64,000 bases of DNA from Streptomyces hawaiiensis (GCF_004803895.1 NZ_CP021978.1:5766001-5830000), one strand, 5' to 3'; shown: positions 53,551 through 63,098, numbered from the stretch's first letter. Notes: generated by a model not told the origin, from the letters alone. A program made the numbers and translations.

Positions 53551-54867
53551 CTACGCCCCGAGCATCCCGGTCCACAGATCGGGGAAGTCGGGCAGGGTCT
53601 TGGCCGTCGTGGCCACGTTCTCGATCTGGACGCCCTCCACCGCGAGTCCGATGATCGCGCCGGCCGTGGCCATGCGGTGGTCGTCGTACGTGTGGAAGAT
53701 CCCGCCGTGCAGCCGGCGCGGGCGGATGTGCAGACCGTCGGCGGTCTCCGTGACGTCACCGCCGAGTTCGTTGATCTCCTTGGTCAGCGCGGCCAGCCGG
53801 TCCGTCTCGTGCAGCCGCAGGTGGGCCACACCGCGCAGGGTCGACGGGGAGTCCGCGAGGGCCGCGACCGCCGCGATGCCCGGCGTCAGCTCGCCGACCT
53901 CGCCCAGGTCGACGTCGATGCCGTGCACCGAGCCGGAGCCGGTGAAGACCAGCCCGTACTCGGTCAGTTCGCAGGAGCCGCCCATCTCGGTGAAGATCTC
54001 GCGCAGCCGGTCACCGGGCTGCGTGGTGTGCGAGGGCCAGTCCGGGACGACGACCTTGCCGCCGGTCACCAGCGCCGCCGCCAGGAACGGCTGGGCGTTC
54101 GACAGGTCCGGCTCGATGACCAGGTCCCGGCCGAGCAGGGCACCCGGCGAGACCCGCCAGACGTTCGGCTCGCCGCCCGACTCGGGCGTGTCCACCTGGG
54201 CGCCGACCGCGCGCAGCATGTCGACGGTCATGCGGATGTGCGGCATGGAGGGCAGGGTGGCGCCGGTGTGGCGGACCTCGACGCCCTGGTTGAAGCGCGG
54301 GCCGGACAGCAGCAGGGCGCTCACGAACTGCGACGAGGAGGAGGCGTCGATGGCGACCGTGCCGCCGTCCAGGGCGCCGCTGCCGTGCACGGTCATCGGC
54401 AGCGCGCCGCGGCCGTCGTCGTCGATCCGGGCGCCGAGCTGCCGCAGCGCGTCGATGACCCCGTTCAGCGGACGCTCGTAGGAACGGGGGTCGCCGTCGA
54501 AGCGGACGGGGCCGTCGGCGAGCGCGGCGACCGGCGGCAGGAACCGCATCACCGTGCCGGCGTTGCCGACGTCGACCGTGGCCGGGCCGCGCAGACCCGT
54601 GGGAAGCACACGCCAGGCCTCACCGGTGCCGTCGGGGCCGACCCCCTCCTCGATCTCGATGCCCATCGCGCGCAGCGCGCCGGCCATCAGCAGGGTGTCG
54701 CGGGAGCGCAGGGGGCGGCGCAGCCAGCCGGGCTCGGAGGCGAGGGAAGCGAGGACCAGGGCGCGGTTGGTGACCGACTTGGACCCGGGCACGTGGACCG
54801 TCGCGTCGACGGCTCCGCTCGCGTGCGGGGCGGGCCAGAGGGCGGTGTCTGCGGTGTTCGGGGCCAT
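53551..54867 (-). CDS. aroA: 3-phosphoshikimate 1-carboxyvinyltransferase (EPSP synthase)
   Basis: A 438-residue EPSP synthase of the shikimate pathway (shikimate-3-phosphate plus PEP). Features seen: VPGSKSVTNRALVLASL, VGNAGTVMRFLPP with the NAGT PEP site, and HDDR-like YDDHRMATAGA near the C-terminus. Upstream partner of rsgA in a two-gene operon. Confidence 0.96.
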   Translation of the reverse strand: MAPNTADTALWPAPHASGAVDATVHVPGSKSVTNRALVLASLASEPGWLRRPLRSRDTLLMAGALRAMGIEIEEGVGPDGTGEAWRVLPTGLRGPATVDVGNAGTVMRFLPPVAALADGPVRFDGDPRSYERPLNGVIDALRQLGARIDDDGRGALPMTVHGSGALDGGTVAIDASSSSQFVSALLLSGPRFNQGVEVRHTGATLPSMPHIRMTVDMLRAVGAQVDTPESGGEPNVWRVSPGALLGRDLVIEPDLSNAQPFLAAALVTGGKVVVPDWPSHTTQPGDRLREIFTEMGGSCELTEYGLVFTGSGSVHGIDVDLGEVGELTPGIAAVAALADSPSTLRGVAHLRLHETDRLAALTKEINELGGDVTETADGLHIRPRRLHGGIFHTYDDHRMATAGAIIGLAVEGVQIENVATTAKTLPDFPDLWTGMLGA

Positions 54868-54978
54868 GGCCCCACTTTATAAGCAGGCCGTCGTCCGAGT
54901 GCGGCGCCGTGGGCGCCGGTCGCGCCCGCGGGGCGGAGCCGCACACCGGGGCGGCTCCACGCCCCTCAGGGCCGGCTG

Positions 54979-55701
54979 TCACATCTCCAGCAGCCAGCGT
55001 CCTCCACCGATCAGGGAGCACAGCGACACCGCGTGGAACAGGAAGAACCACAGCCCCGCCGGGGCGTGCGTCAGCCGCGACAGCTGGTCGGCGTCCGAGT
55101 CCCCGGCCCCGCCCCGTGCCCGCTTCGCCTGGAGTTCGAAGGCCGGGCGGACTCCGCCGATCAGCAGGAACCACACCACCGCGTACGCGAACGCCGCCTG
55201 GACCTGGGGGCCGGCCAGCCAGGACACCAGCACGAACAGGCCGCCGGTGACGAGCATGGTCAGGGCGCCGTAGGCGTTGCGGATCATCACGAGCATGGCG
55301 AGCAGCAGAACCGTCGCCGCCCACAGCAGGAGCGTGATGCGGCCGGAGCCCAGCAGGGCCGCACCGCCGAGGCCCAGCAGGGGCGGGGCGGTGTAGCCCG
55401 CGGCCGCGGTGAGGATCATGCCGATGCCGTGCGGCTTGCCGCGGCTGACGGTCAGACCGCTGGTGTCCGAGTGCAGCCGTATGCCCGTGAGGGTGCGGCC
55501 GGTCAGCAGGGCCACGAGCCCGTGGCCGCCCTCGTGGGCGATGGTGATGGCGTTGCGGGAAACGCGCCACAGGCCGTGCGGGATCACCACGGCGAGCGCG
55601 GCGCCCAGCGTCGCGATCACCACCCACAGGTCGGGATCGGGCTGTGTGCCGGACACCTCGTCCCAGAGGGAGGCGAACGAGGCGATTGCGGTGCTGTCCA
55701 T
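54979..55701 (-). CDS. M50-like membrane metallopeptidase
   Basis: A 240-residue multi-pass membrane protein with the zinc motif IAHEGGHGLVALLTG (HExxH) and about six hydrophobic segments (LLLWAATVLLLAMLVMI and others). It resembles the B-type M50 or site-2-like family of actinobacteria. A substrate is not evident. ATG 55701 is used; the frame extends upstream into the spacer. It is divergent from the SRAP gene. Confidence 0.83.
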   Translation of the reverse strand: MDSTAIASFASLWDEVSGTQPDPDLWVVIATLGAALAVVIPHGLWRVSRNAITIAHEGGHGLVALLTGRTLTGIRLHSDTSGLTVSRGKPHGIGMILTAAAGYTAPPLLGLGGAALLGSGRITLLLWAATVLLLAMLVMIRNAYGALTMLVTGGLFVLVSWLAGPQVQAAFAYAVVWFLLIGGVRPAFELQAKRARGGAGDSDADQLSRLTHAPAGLWFFLFHAVSLCSLIGGGRWLLEM

Positions 55702-55751
55702 GTGCGGCGTCGGCTCCCTGTGGTCGGATGGAATCTGGCAGTGTGGCACGT

Positions 55752-56567
55752 ATGTGCGGACGGTATTCAGCGAGTCGTAGGCCAGAGGATCTCGCAGGAA
55801 TCTTTGAGGTCGAGAAGTGGGAGCCCGAGGAGACCCTCGCGCCGGATTACAACGTGGCGCCCACCAAAGAGGTCTACGCCGTGCTGGACCGCCCCCTGAA
55901 AGACGCGGACGACCCGCGGCCGGTTCGGCAGCTGCGCACGCTGAAGTGGGGGCTCGTCCCGTCCTGGTCGAAGACGCCCGAGGGCGGCGCCCGGATGATC
56001 AACGCCCGCGCGGAGACCGTCCACGAGAAGCCGTCCTACCGCCGTGCCTTCACCTCCCGGCGCTGCATCCTGCCCGCCGACGGCTATTACGAGTGGGTCA
56101 CCGGCACCCAGGAGCGCGAGCTGGAGGTCGAGGGCAAGAAGAAGCGGCCCCGCAAGCAGCCGTACTTCGTGACGCCGGCGGACGGGTCGGTCTTCGCCAT
56201 GGCCGGGCTGTACGAGTTCTGGCGGGACAAGACGCTGCCGGACGACCACCCGCAGGCCTGGTGGGTGACGTGCTCGGTCATCACCACGGAGGCCGAGCAG
56301 AGCCCGCTCGCGGTGTCCCCGGCCGACGGGCCGCGGGCGCTGGCCGAGATCCACCCCCGGATGCCGCTGATGCTGACCCCCGACCGCTGGGATTCCTGGC
56401 TGGACCCGTCCCGCACGGACGCCGACGATCTGCGCGAGCTGCTCGCCCCGCCGCCCGCCGGGCTGATGCGGGCCTACCCGGTCGCCACGGCCGTCAGCAA
56501 CGTCCGCAACAACGGACCGGAGCTGCTGAAGGAGCTGGAAGGGCCCGAAGAGGGCACACTCTTCTGA
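55752..56567 (+). CDS. SRAP (HMCES/YedK-type) abasic-site DNA-protein crosslinker
   Basis: A 271-residue SRAP protein. The catalytic Cys2 is in MCGRYSASR, the asparagine in DYNVAPTK, the glutamate in NARAETVHEKP and the histidine in EIHPRMPL. It shields abasic sites in single-stranded DNA by a thiazolidine crosslink. ATG 55752 exposes Cys2 after methionine removal, so this start is required for activity. Confidence 0.94.
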   Translation: MCGRYSASRRPEDLAGIFEVEKWEPEETLAPDYNVAPTKEVYAVLDRPLKDADDPRPVRQLRTLKWGLVPSWSKTPEGGARMINARAETVHEKPSYRRAFTSRRCILPADGYYEWVTGTQERELEVEGKKKRPRKQPYFVTPADGSVFAMAGLYEFWRDKTLPDDHPQAWWVTCSVITTEAEQSPLAVSPADGPRALAEIHPRMPLMLTPDRWDSWLDPSRTDADDLRELLAPPPAGLMRAYPVATAVSNVRNNGPELLKELEGPEEGTLF

Positions 56568-56568
56568 C

Positions 56569-57225
56569 GTGACGCATGTGACAAAGGGGACCAGCACCAC
56601 CACCGAGACCGTCGAGACCGACGCCGGAACCGCCCGTATCACCTGGCACGAGGCGAAGAAGGCCCGGCTGGTGCTCGCCGTCAGCCATGGCGCCGGCGGC
56701 GGCATCGAGGCCCGTGACCTGAAAGCCCTGGCCGAAGCCCTGCCCGCGCACGGAGTGACCGTGGCCCGGGTGGAGCAGCCCTGGCGGGTGGCCGGGAAGA
56801 AGCTGGCGCCCGCGCCCAAGTCGCTGGACACCGGCTGGCGCGGCATCTGGCCCGCGCTGGCCGCGCCCGGGCTGCCGGTGATCTCCGGAGGGCGCAGCGC
56901 AGGGGCCCGGGTCGCCTGCCGCACCGCCACCGAGCTGGGCGCCCACGCCGTGCTCGCGCTCAGCTTCCCGCTCCACCCGCCGGGCAAGCCGGAGAAGTCC
57001 CGCGCCGAGGAGCTGCTGGGCGCCGGGGTGCCCACCCTGGTCGTGCAGGGCGGCAACGACCCGTTCGGGAAGCCGGAGGAGTTCCCCGAAGGTTCGTACG
57101 ACCTCGTGGAGGTTCCGCACGGGGATCACGGGTTCGCCGTGCCGAAGCGTGCGGACATCGCGCAGGACGAGGCCGTGGCGGTCATCACGCACGCGGTCGT
57201 GGAGTGGACCGGGTCACTCGGGTAA
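56569..57225 (+). CDS. Alpha/beta-hydrolase (dienelactone hydrolase/Tex30-like)
   Basis: A 218-residue hydrolase-fold protein: VSHGAGGGIEARD oxyanion loop, nucleophile elbow GGRSAGARVA, and a terminal PHGDHGFAVP histidine. The GTG start follows the SRAP stop by one base. The substrate is unknown. The last part precedes the sigma-R promoter of sigR. Confidence 0.85.
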   Translation: MTHVTKGTSTTTETVETDAGTARITWHEAKKARLVLAVSHGAGGGIEARDLKALAEALPAHGVTVARVEQPWRVAGKKLAPAPKSLDTGWRGIWPALAAPGLPVISGGRSAGARVACRTATELGAHAVLALSFPLHPPGKPEKSRAEELLGAGVPTLVVQGGNDPFGKPEEFPEGSYDLVEVPHGDHGFAVPKRADIAQDEAVAVITHAVVEWTGSLG

Positions 57226-57231
57226 AGCTTC

Positions 57232-57258
57232 GGGAATGCCGGGGCGGTGGTCACTGTT
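57232..57258 (+). promoter_or_regulatory. Sigma-R promoter of sigR (p2-like)
   Basis: GGGAAT, exactly 18 bases, then GTT: the SigR consensus, 60 bases upstream of the long-form start. It gives positive autoregulation of sigR, as described for S. coelicolor sigRp2. Confidence 0.92.
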
Positions 57259-57443
57259 GTGCGGGAGGTACGTGCTGGAGACCAGCACCGACGCCGTAGG
57301 AGAGGGAGTCCGCCGCATGGGTTCGACCATCTGCCCGAGCCGCAGCAGCCGTGCCGACCTGGACTGGACGGTGCTGCACGCGGCCAGGACCGCCCCTATT
57401 CGGGCGGCGGGCGGACCGGATCGTCGTCTATCCTCCGATTCGG

Positions 57444-57465
57444 GTGAGACCGGTCTCGGTCTCAC
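57444..57465 (+). promoter_or_regulatory. Hairpin just before the short sigR start
   Basis: GTGAGACC, a GGTCTC loop and GGTCTCAC form a perfect 8-bp stem; GAGACCGGTCTC is also a palindrome within it. It lies nine bases before the GAGGAGG preceding GTG 57482 and could affect internal initiation. Confidence 0.55.
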
Positions 57466-57481
57466 GAGAACACTCGAGGAG

Positions 57482-58168
57482 GTGGGTCCGGTCACAGGGA
57501 CCGACGCAGGGACCGAAAACGGCCAGGCGGAGCAGCCCGAGGGCCAGGGCGGCACGGGCGCGGAGACGGCCGCGGAGCGCAGTGCGCGCTTCGAGCGGGA
57601 CGCGCTCGAGTTCCTCGACCAGATGTACTCGGCCGCGCTGCGCATGACGCGCAACCCGGCCGACGCGGAGGACCTGGTGCAGGAGACGTACGCCAAGGCG
57701 TACGCGTCGTTCCACCAGTTCCGCGAGGGCACCAACCTCAAGGCGTGGCTGTACCGGATCCTCACCAACACCTTCATCAACTCGTACCGCAAGAAGCAGC
57801 GCGAACCTCAGCGCTCCGCGGCCGAGGAGATCGAGGACTGGCAGCTCGCCCGCGCCGAGTCGCACATGTCGACGGGCTTGCGCTCCGCGGAGTCGCAGGC
57901 GCTCGACCATCTGCCCGACTCGGACGTGAAGCAGGCGCTCCAGGCGATCCCCGAGGAGTTCCGCATCGCCGTCTATCTCGCGGACGTCGAAGGGTTTGCC
58001 TACAAGGAGATCGCCGACATCATGGGGACACCCATCGGTACGGTGATGTCCCGGCTGCACCGGGGCCGCCGTCAGCTGCGCGGCATGCTGGAGGACTACG
58101 CCCGTGACCGCGGGATGGTCGTGGCCGGTGCCGGAGAGTCGAACGAAGCGAAAGGCTCGGGGTCATGA
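57482..58168 (+). CDS. sigR: ECF RNA polymerase sigma factor SigR
   Basis: A 228-residue ECF sigma factor: region 2 (LEFLDQMYSAALRMTRNPAD; VQETYAKAYASFHQF), region 4 (VEGFAYKEIADIMGTPIGTV). SigR directs the thiol-disulfide stress response and is held by RsrA. GTG 57482 gives the standard form. ATG 57317, in frame and exactly 55 codons upstream, gives the unstable longer isoform (SigR') made from the autoregulated promoter at 57232. Its stop overlaps the rsrA start. Confidence 0.96.
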   Translation: MGPVTGTDAGTENGQAEQPEGQGGTGAETAAERSARFERDALEFLDQMYSAALRMTRNPADAEDLVQETYAKAYASFHQFREGTNLKAWLYRILTNTFINSYRKKQREPQRSAAEEIEDWQLARAESHMSTGLRSAESQALDHLPDSDVKQALQAIPEEFRIAVYLADVEGFAYKEIADIMGTPIGTVMSRLHRGRRQLRGMLEDYARDRGMVVAGAGESNEAKGSGS

Positions 58169-58476
58169 GCTGCGGAGAGCCGCACGAGACGGATTGCAGC
58201 GAAATCCTCGATCATCTCTACGAGTTCCTCGACCGTGAGATGCCGGACTCGGACTGCGTGAAGTTCGAGCACCACTTCGAGGAGTGCTCGCCCTGCCTCG
58301 AGAAGTACGGGCTCGAGCAGGCCGTGAAGAAGCTCGTCAAGCGCTGCTGCGGGCACGACGACGTGCCGGGCGACCTGCGGGACAAGGTCATGGGGCGGAT
58401 CGAGCTGATCCGCTCCGGCCAGGCCGTCCCCGAGCAGGACGTCACGGCCTCGCCTGCCACGCCCCAGGAATCCTGA
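58165..58476 (+). CDS. rsrA: Zinc-containing redox anti-sigma factor RsrA
   Basis: A 103-residue ZAS-family anti-sigma factor. Cys3, Cys11, His37, Cys41 and Cys44 are all at the positions known for RsrA (HHFEECSPC); Cys31 and two others are also present. Disulfide formation releases zinc and SigR. ATGA overlap with sigR gives coupled synthesis. Confidence 0.96.
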   Translation: MSCGEPHETDCSEILDHLYEFLDREMPDSDCVKFEHHFEECSPCLEKYGLEQAVKKLVKRCCGHDDVPGDLRDKVMGRIELIRSGQAVPEQDVTASPATPQES

Positions 58477-58548
58477 CACTCCTGCGCTTTTCAACTACCC
58501 CCTCTCTGCACGGGTAGTCCCCTCGAACACGTCACTCGAACGTGCTAA

Positions 58549-58571
58549 TCCGCGGGTTATCGGCCCGCGGA
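58549..58571 (+). terminator. Hairpin after rsrA
   Basis: An 8-bp TCCGCGGG/CCCGCGGA stem with a 7-base loop, about 70 bases after the rsrA stop. Confidence 0.6.
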
Positions 58572-58628
58572 CCCCCCTGCCGCCGCCCTAGGCTCCGGGC
58601 CTGACGGACGTGGCCAGGGGAGGGGCTC

Positions 58629-59966
58629 ATGGAAGCGGTACCGGCACGGGCACGTGTCTACATCGCCTGTGTCGCCATGGCCGCGCTGCTCTGCCTGCTG
58701 CCGCTGCCGGGCATCCGCACGCCCTGGTGGGCGGTCGCGCTGCTCGCCGCGCTGTACGCCGGCTGCGAGCGCGTCGCCCGGTCCCGGTTCGTGGGGATCT
58801 TCCATCCGGCCGGGACCTTCTACCCCGTGCTGCTCGCCGGTGCCTTCCTGTTGCCGGCACCCGCGGCGGCGCTGGTGGTCGTGCCCGGTGCGCTGCTCTC
58901 GCAGGTCGGACAGCGACCCGTGGCGCTGCGACGGATCTGGCGGGCCGCCCAGCTCGTCCTCGGCGTGTGGGCAGCGGCCAAGGTGCACTGGCTGCTCGGC
59001 GGGCGGGACGCGGTCGTCGCGGGCGACGTCCCGTACGCCCTCGGTCCGGCCGGGGCGGCCGTGCTGGCGTTCTGCCTGGTGCTCGCGCTGCTCGACGGCG
59101 GGATCCTGGCCGTGGCGGAGCGGGTGCCGGTACGGCGGGCCTGGCGGGGACTGGTGGCGCGCTCGCTCGCGCCGATCGCCGTGCACGGCCTCGCCGGGCT
59201 GATGATGGCCGTCCTGTGGCGCAGCCCCTACGGACCGGTCGCCGCGCTGCTCGTGCTGCTGCCCATGTGCGTGTCGTGGTGGGCGTTCGCGCAGTACCAC
59301 CGGGAACGCGCCGCCCACCAGGCGACCATCCGGGCGCTGGTCCAGGCCGTCGACATCAAGGACGGGTACACCCGCGGGCACAGCGAGCGCGTCGGGCAGG
59401 CCTCCATGATGATCGCGCGCGAGCTGGGCATGGCCGACGAGCGCGTCGAGGTGCTCCGCTTCGCCGGGATCCTGCACGACGTGGGCAAGCTCGGTGTGCC
59501 CACCCGGCTGCTCAGGAAGGACGGGCCGCTGACGCCCGAGGAGCGGCGGGTGATCGAGCTGCATCCCGAGTACGGGCACGAGATGGTGCGTGGCATCGGC
59601 TTCCTCGGCGAGGCCCGCGCCGCCGTGCTGCACCACCACGAGCGGCTGGACGGCAGCGGGTACCCGTACGGCCTGGTGGGCCGTCAGATCCCCGAGTCCG
59701 CGCGGGTCGTGGCGGTCGCGGACGCTTTCGACGCCATGACCTCCACCCGGAGCTACAGCAGGGCCCGGCCCGTCGCCGTGGCCCTGGCGGAGCTGGAGCG
59801 GTGCGCGGGCAGCCAGTTCGACCCGGTGATGGTCGCGGCGCTCGTCGAAGCCGTCGGGCGGACCGGATGGCACCCCGCGGTGACCGCCGACGACGAGGAG
59901 ACCCGCCCGTCCCGGGTGCCCCCGCCCGGCGCACCCCTGTCCAGTCGCCCGGGAGCACACCGATGA
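58629..59966 (+). CDS. Membrane HD-GYP domain protein
   Basis: A 445-residue protein. Six or so membrane segments fill the first 220 residues; the C-terminal HD-GYP domain has FAGILHDVGKLGVP (about residue 283) and HHHERLDGSGYPYG. HD-GYP proteins are usually cyclic-di-GMP phosphodiesterases or relatives. The intact motif suggests activity. It overlaps the next HD gene by four bases. Confidence 0.9.
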   Translation: MEAVPARARVYIACVAMAALLCLLPLPGIRTPWWAVALLAALYAGCERVARSRFVGIFHPAGTFYPVLLAGAFLLPAPAAALVVVPGALLSQVGQRPVALRRIWRAAQLVLGVWAAAKVHWLLGGRDAVVAGDVPYALGPAGAAVLAFCLVLALLDGGILAVAERVPVRRAWRGLVARSLAPIAVHGLAGLMMAVLWRSPYGPVAALLVLLPMCVSWWAFAQYHRERAAHQATIRALVQAVDIKDGYTRGHSERVGQASMMIARELGMADERVEVLRFAGILHDVGKLGVPTRLLRKDGPLTPEERRVIELHPEYGHEMVRGIGFLGEARAAVLHHHERLDGSGYPYGLVGRQIPESARVVAVADAFDAMTSTRSYSRARPVAVALAELERCAGSQFDPVMVAALVEAVGRTGWHPAVTADDEETRPSRVPPPGAPLSSRPGAHR

Positions 59967-61210
59967 GCGCGTACCGGCCGCCACCGCTCCTCACCCTCGT
60001 CCACGCCTGCGCCGCCCTCCTCGCCGCCGGCTCCCTCGCCGTCACGCTCTACCACGGGCTCGAGGAACGCCGGGTCGCCCTCGCCTTCGGCGTCCTCGTC
60101 ACCGTCGGCGAGCTCACCCGGCGCAACGGCGCGCAGGTCCGGGAGCCGGCACCGCTCGGAGCCGCAGCGGCCCTGTCCTACGCCCTGCTCGGCGAGGCCG
60201 GCGGACGGGCCACGCACCACGGTCCCGCCCAGGTCGTCGCCGTCGTGCTGGCCGCCTCCCTGCTCGGCAGCGTCCCGCACGTCGCCCGCGGACAGGGGCC
60301 CACCCTCGACCACCTGGCGCGCCGGGTGCTCACCGTCGGGTTCGTCGCCGTGTGCTTCCAGCCCCCGTACAACCGGGGCATGTTCGACGACTGGGGCGGC
60401 CCCGCCTACGCCCTGCTGCTGCTCGCGCTGCTGTCGCTGACCGCCCTGTGCGACGCGGTGCTCGCCGCCGCCCTGGCCCACACCCGCACCGGCTGGCCCT
60501 TCGGGCCGGTGCTGCGGGACGAGCTGCGGGCCGTGTGCGGCATCGGGTCCGCCGTCATCGCCACCGGGGCGGTGATGGCGCTGGCGGTCGCCGTCGTGGG
60601 GCTGTGGGCGCTGCCCGTCTTCTCCGTGCCGCTGCTGCTCGCCCAGATGTCCTTCCGCCGGTACGCCGCCGTCCGGGCGACCTACCGGCAGACCATCGCC
60701 TCCCTCGCCCGGGCCACCGAGGTCGCCGGATACACCCCCTGCGGGCACGCCCGGCGCGTCGCCGCGATCAGCCAGGCGGTGGGGCGGGACCTGGGGCTGA
60801 CCGAGCCCGAGCTGGCCGTGCTGGAGTACGCCGCGCTCATGCACGACATCGGCCAGCTGAGCCTCGTCGACCCGGTGCCGTCGGGCGCCACCGCCGCCCT
60901 GCCCGCCGCGGAGCAGCGACGGATCGCCCTGCTCGGCGGGGCCGTCGTACGGCAGACGGGCGTCGACGAGGCGGTGGCCGTGGTCGTGGAGCGGCAGGCC
61001 GACCCCTACGCCGAGCAGCCGCTCGCCGCGCGAATCGTCCGGGCCGTGAACGCGTACGAGGAGAAGTCCCGGGAAGGAGGGCCCGGCGGGCCGCTGACGG
61101 CACTGGAGGAACTCCGGCTCGCCACCGCCGGGACGTACGCCCCGGAGGTGGTGGAATCACTGGCCCGGGTACTGGCAAGGAGCAGTCTGACGCTGCCCGT
61201 GGCTGGGTAA
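59963..61210 (+). CDS. Membrane HD-domain protein (degenerate HD-GYP)
   Basis: A 415-residue paralogue-like partner: several membrane segments (about residues 10-250) and a C-terminal HD domain with YAALMHDIGQLSL. The HHExxDGxGYP part is not recognisable (VVVERQADPYAEQPL instead), so it may lack cyclic-di-GMP hydrolysis. Coupled by ATGA to the upstream HD-GYP gene, possibly as a regulatory subunit. Confidence 0.87.
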   Translation: MSAYRPPPLLTLVHACAALLAAGSLAVTLYHGLEERRVALAFGVLVTVGELTRRNGAQVREPAPLGAAAALSYALLGEAGGRATHHGPAQVVAVVLAASLLGSVPHVARGQGPTLDHLARRVLTVGFVAVCFQPPYNRGMFDDWGGPAYALLLLALLSLTALCDAVLAAALAHTRTGWPFGPVLRDELRAVCGIGSAVIATGAVMALAVAVVGLWALPVFSVPLLLAQMSFRRYAAVRATYRQTIASLARATEVAGYTPCGHARRVAAISQAVGRDLGLTEPELAVLEYAALMHDIGQLSLVDPVPSGATAALPAAEQRRIALLGGAVVRQTGVDEAVAVVVERQADPYAEQPLAARIVRAVNAYEEKSREGGPGGPLTALEELRLATAGTYAPEVVESLARVLARSSLTLPVAG

Positions 61211-61327
61211 CCCATGGGTAATGAGCGCCCTCGATGCCGTACGTGGTTGGATGCGAAGGAGAAGGTGTCCGGGGGCTCGAAACACAGCTACGGCCAGCCC
61301 ACCGCACGGAACTGGCAGGCGGGAATC

Positions 61328-62308
61328 GTGAGGATCTTCGGCAAGGGACGGAACCGGCCCTCCGCCTCCTGGCGGCAGGCCACAGACCGGGCGTTCACCC
61401 TCATCGGCGACGGCCGGTACGAGGACGCGGGCGCCCTGTTGACACGTGCCGCCGATCTGGAGCCCTGGCTCTCCGAGTCCTGGTTCAACCTCGCGCTGCT
61501 GCACAAGTTCCGGCACGACTGGGAGCAGGCGCGGGCGGCCGGACTCAGGGCCGTGGCGCTGCTCGACCGGGACAGCGGCGCGCCCGACTGGTGGAACGTC
61601 GGCATCGCCGCGACCGCGCTCCAGGACTGGCCGCTGGCCCGGCGTGCCTGGCAGGCGTACGGGCTGCGGGTGCCGGGGGCGGCCAACGACTCCGGCGAGC
61701 CCCTCGGCATGGACCTCGGCAGCGCGGCCGTACGGCTGTCCCCGGAAGGGGAGGCCGAGGTCGTGTGGGGACGGCGGCTGGATCCCGCGCGGATCGAGGT
61801 GCTGTCCATCCCCCTGCCGTCGTCGGGGCGGCGCTGGGGCGAGGTCGTCCTGCACGACGGGGTGCCGCACGGGGAGCGGACGACGGCCGTCGGGCACACG
61901 TACCCGGTGTTCGACGAGATCGAGCTGTGGGCGCCGTCGCCCGTGCCGACCTGGGTGGTGCTGCTGGAGGCGGCGACGGAGGCGGACCGGGACGCGCTGG
62001 AGCAGCTCGCCGGGGACGCCGGGTTCGCCGCGGAGGACTGGTCCTCTTCCGTGCGGTTGCTGTGCCGGATGTGCTCGGAGTCCCGGATGCCGTCCGACGA
62101 GGGCGACGGGGAGCATCTGGATCCGCACGATCACAGTGAGCCGGGGCATCCCGGGCCGCTGGGGCATCGGACGGACGGGCAGCTGTGGGTGCCGGAGCGG
62201 GAGTGCGGGTTGGCCGCGCCGGCTTCGCTGGTCCGGGGGCTTTTGGACGGGTGGGTGGCCGACAGTCCGGATTCTCGGGGTTGGCGGGATTTGGAAGAGG
62301 TCTGTTAG
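61328..62308 (+). CDS. TPR-containing protein
   Basis: A 326-residue protein whose first third holds tetratricopeptide-like helices (FTLIGDGRYEDAGALLTRAA; WFNLALLHKFRHDWEQARAA). The remainder is an uncharacterised domain with a CRMCSES motif and a histidine-rich DPHDHSEPGHPGPLGH stretch that could bind metal. GTG 61328 is preferred because the conserved part starts there; a longer frame begins at 61214. Confidence 0.78.
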   Translation: MRIFGKGRNRPSASWRQATDRAFTLIGDGRYEDAGALLTRAADLEPWLSESWFNLALLHKFRHDWEQARAAGLRAVALLDRDSGAPDWWNVGIAATALQDWPLARRAWQAYGLRVPGAANDSGEPLGMDLGSAAVRLSPEGEAEVVWGRRLDPARIEVLSIPLPSSGRRWGEVVLHDGVPHGERTTAVGHTYPVFDEIELWAPSPVPTWVVLLEAATEADRDALEQLAGDAGFAAEDWSSSVRLLCRMCSESRMPSDEGDGEHLDPHDHSEPGHPGPLGHRTDGQLWVPERECGLAAPASLVRGLLDGWVADSPDSRGWRDLEEVC

Positions 62309-62447
62309 CGCCGTTGCCGGGTGCGGCCGCGTTGTGGTTGATCGCGCAGTTCCCCGCGCCCCCAAGCAAAAGAACGGCGTACGACACCGGCGTACCCTGT
62401 ATCAGCTATCTCAGCCCGGTCAGGTTCAGGAAGGCGTACGTAACGTC

Positions 62448-63098
62448 ATGGCTCAGCAGGACACCGATCAGCAGCACGTGGGCGTGCTCCCCGTCGATGA
62501 CGAGGGGTACGTGATCGACACGGAGGACTGCGAGGAGCGCGAGGCGGCCTGGCGGGAGCGGGGGACCTCGCGGCCGATCACGGTGGTCGGGAACCCGGTG
62601 CTGCACAAGGAGTGCAAGGACGTCACCGACTTCGGCGACGACTTCCAGCAGCTCGTCGCGGACATGTTCGCCAGCCAGCGCACCGCCGAGGGCGTGGGCC
62701 TCGCCGCCAACCAGATCGGCGTCGACGCGAAGGTCTTCGTCTACGACTGCCCGGACGACGAGGGCGCCCGGCACACCGGCGTCGTCTGCAACCCCAAGCT
62801 CGTCGAACTGCCCGCCGAGAAGCGCCGCCTGGACGACAGCAACGAGGGCTGCCTGTCGGTGCCCACCGCGTACGCGCCGCTCGCCCGGCCCGACTACGCC
62901 GAGGTGACCGGGCAGGACGAGAAGGGCAACCCGATCCGGGTGCGTGGCACCGGGTACTTCGCACGGTGTTTGCAGCACGAGACGGACCACCTGTACGGCT
63001 ACCTGTACATCGACCGGCTCTCCAAGCGGGAGCGCAAGGACGCGCTGCGGCAGATGGCCGAGAACGAGCCCCGCTACCCCGTGGTGGCCAACGACTGA
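62448..63098 (+). CDS. def: Peptide deformylase
   Basis: A 216-residue deformylase with all three motifs: GVGLAANQIG, EGCLSVP and LQHETDHLYG. It removes the formyl group from nascent N-terminal methionine using an iron or zinc ion. A 40-residue N-terminal extension is longer than in E. coli Def. It stands alone before a terminator. Confidence 0.95.
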   Translation: MAQQDTDQQHVGVLPVDDEGYVIDTEDCEEREAAWRERGTSRPITVVGNPVLHKECKDVTDFGDDFQQLVADMFASQRTAEGVGLAANQIGVDAKVFVYDCPDDEGARHTGVVCNPKLVELPAEKRRLDDSNEGCLSVPTAYAPLARPDYAEVTGQDEKGNPIRVRGTGYFARCLQHETDHLYGYLYIDRLSKRERKDALRQMAENEPRYPVVAND

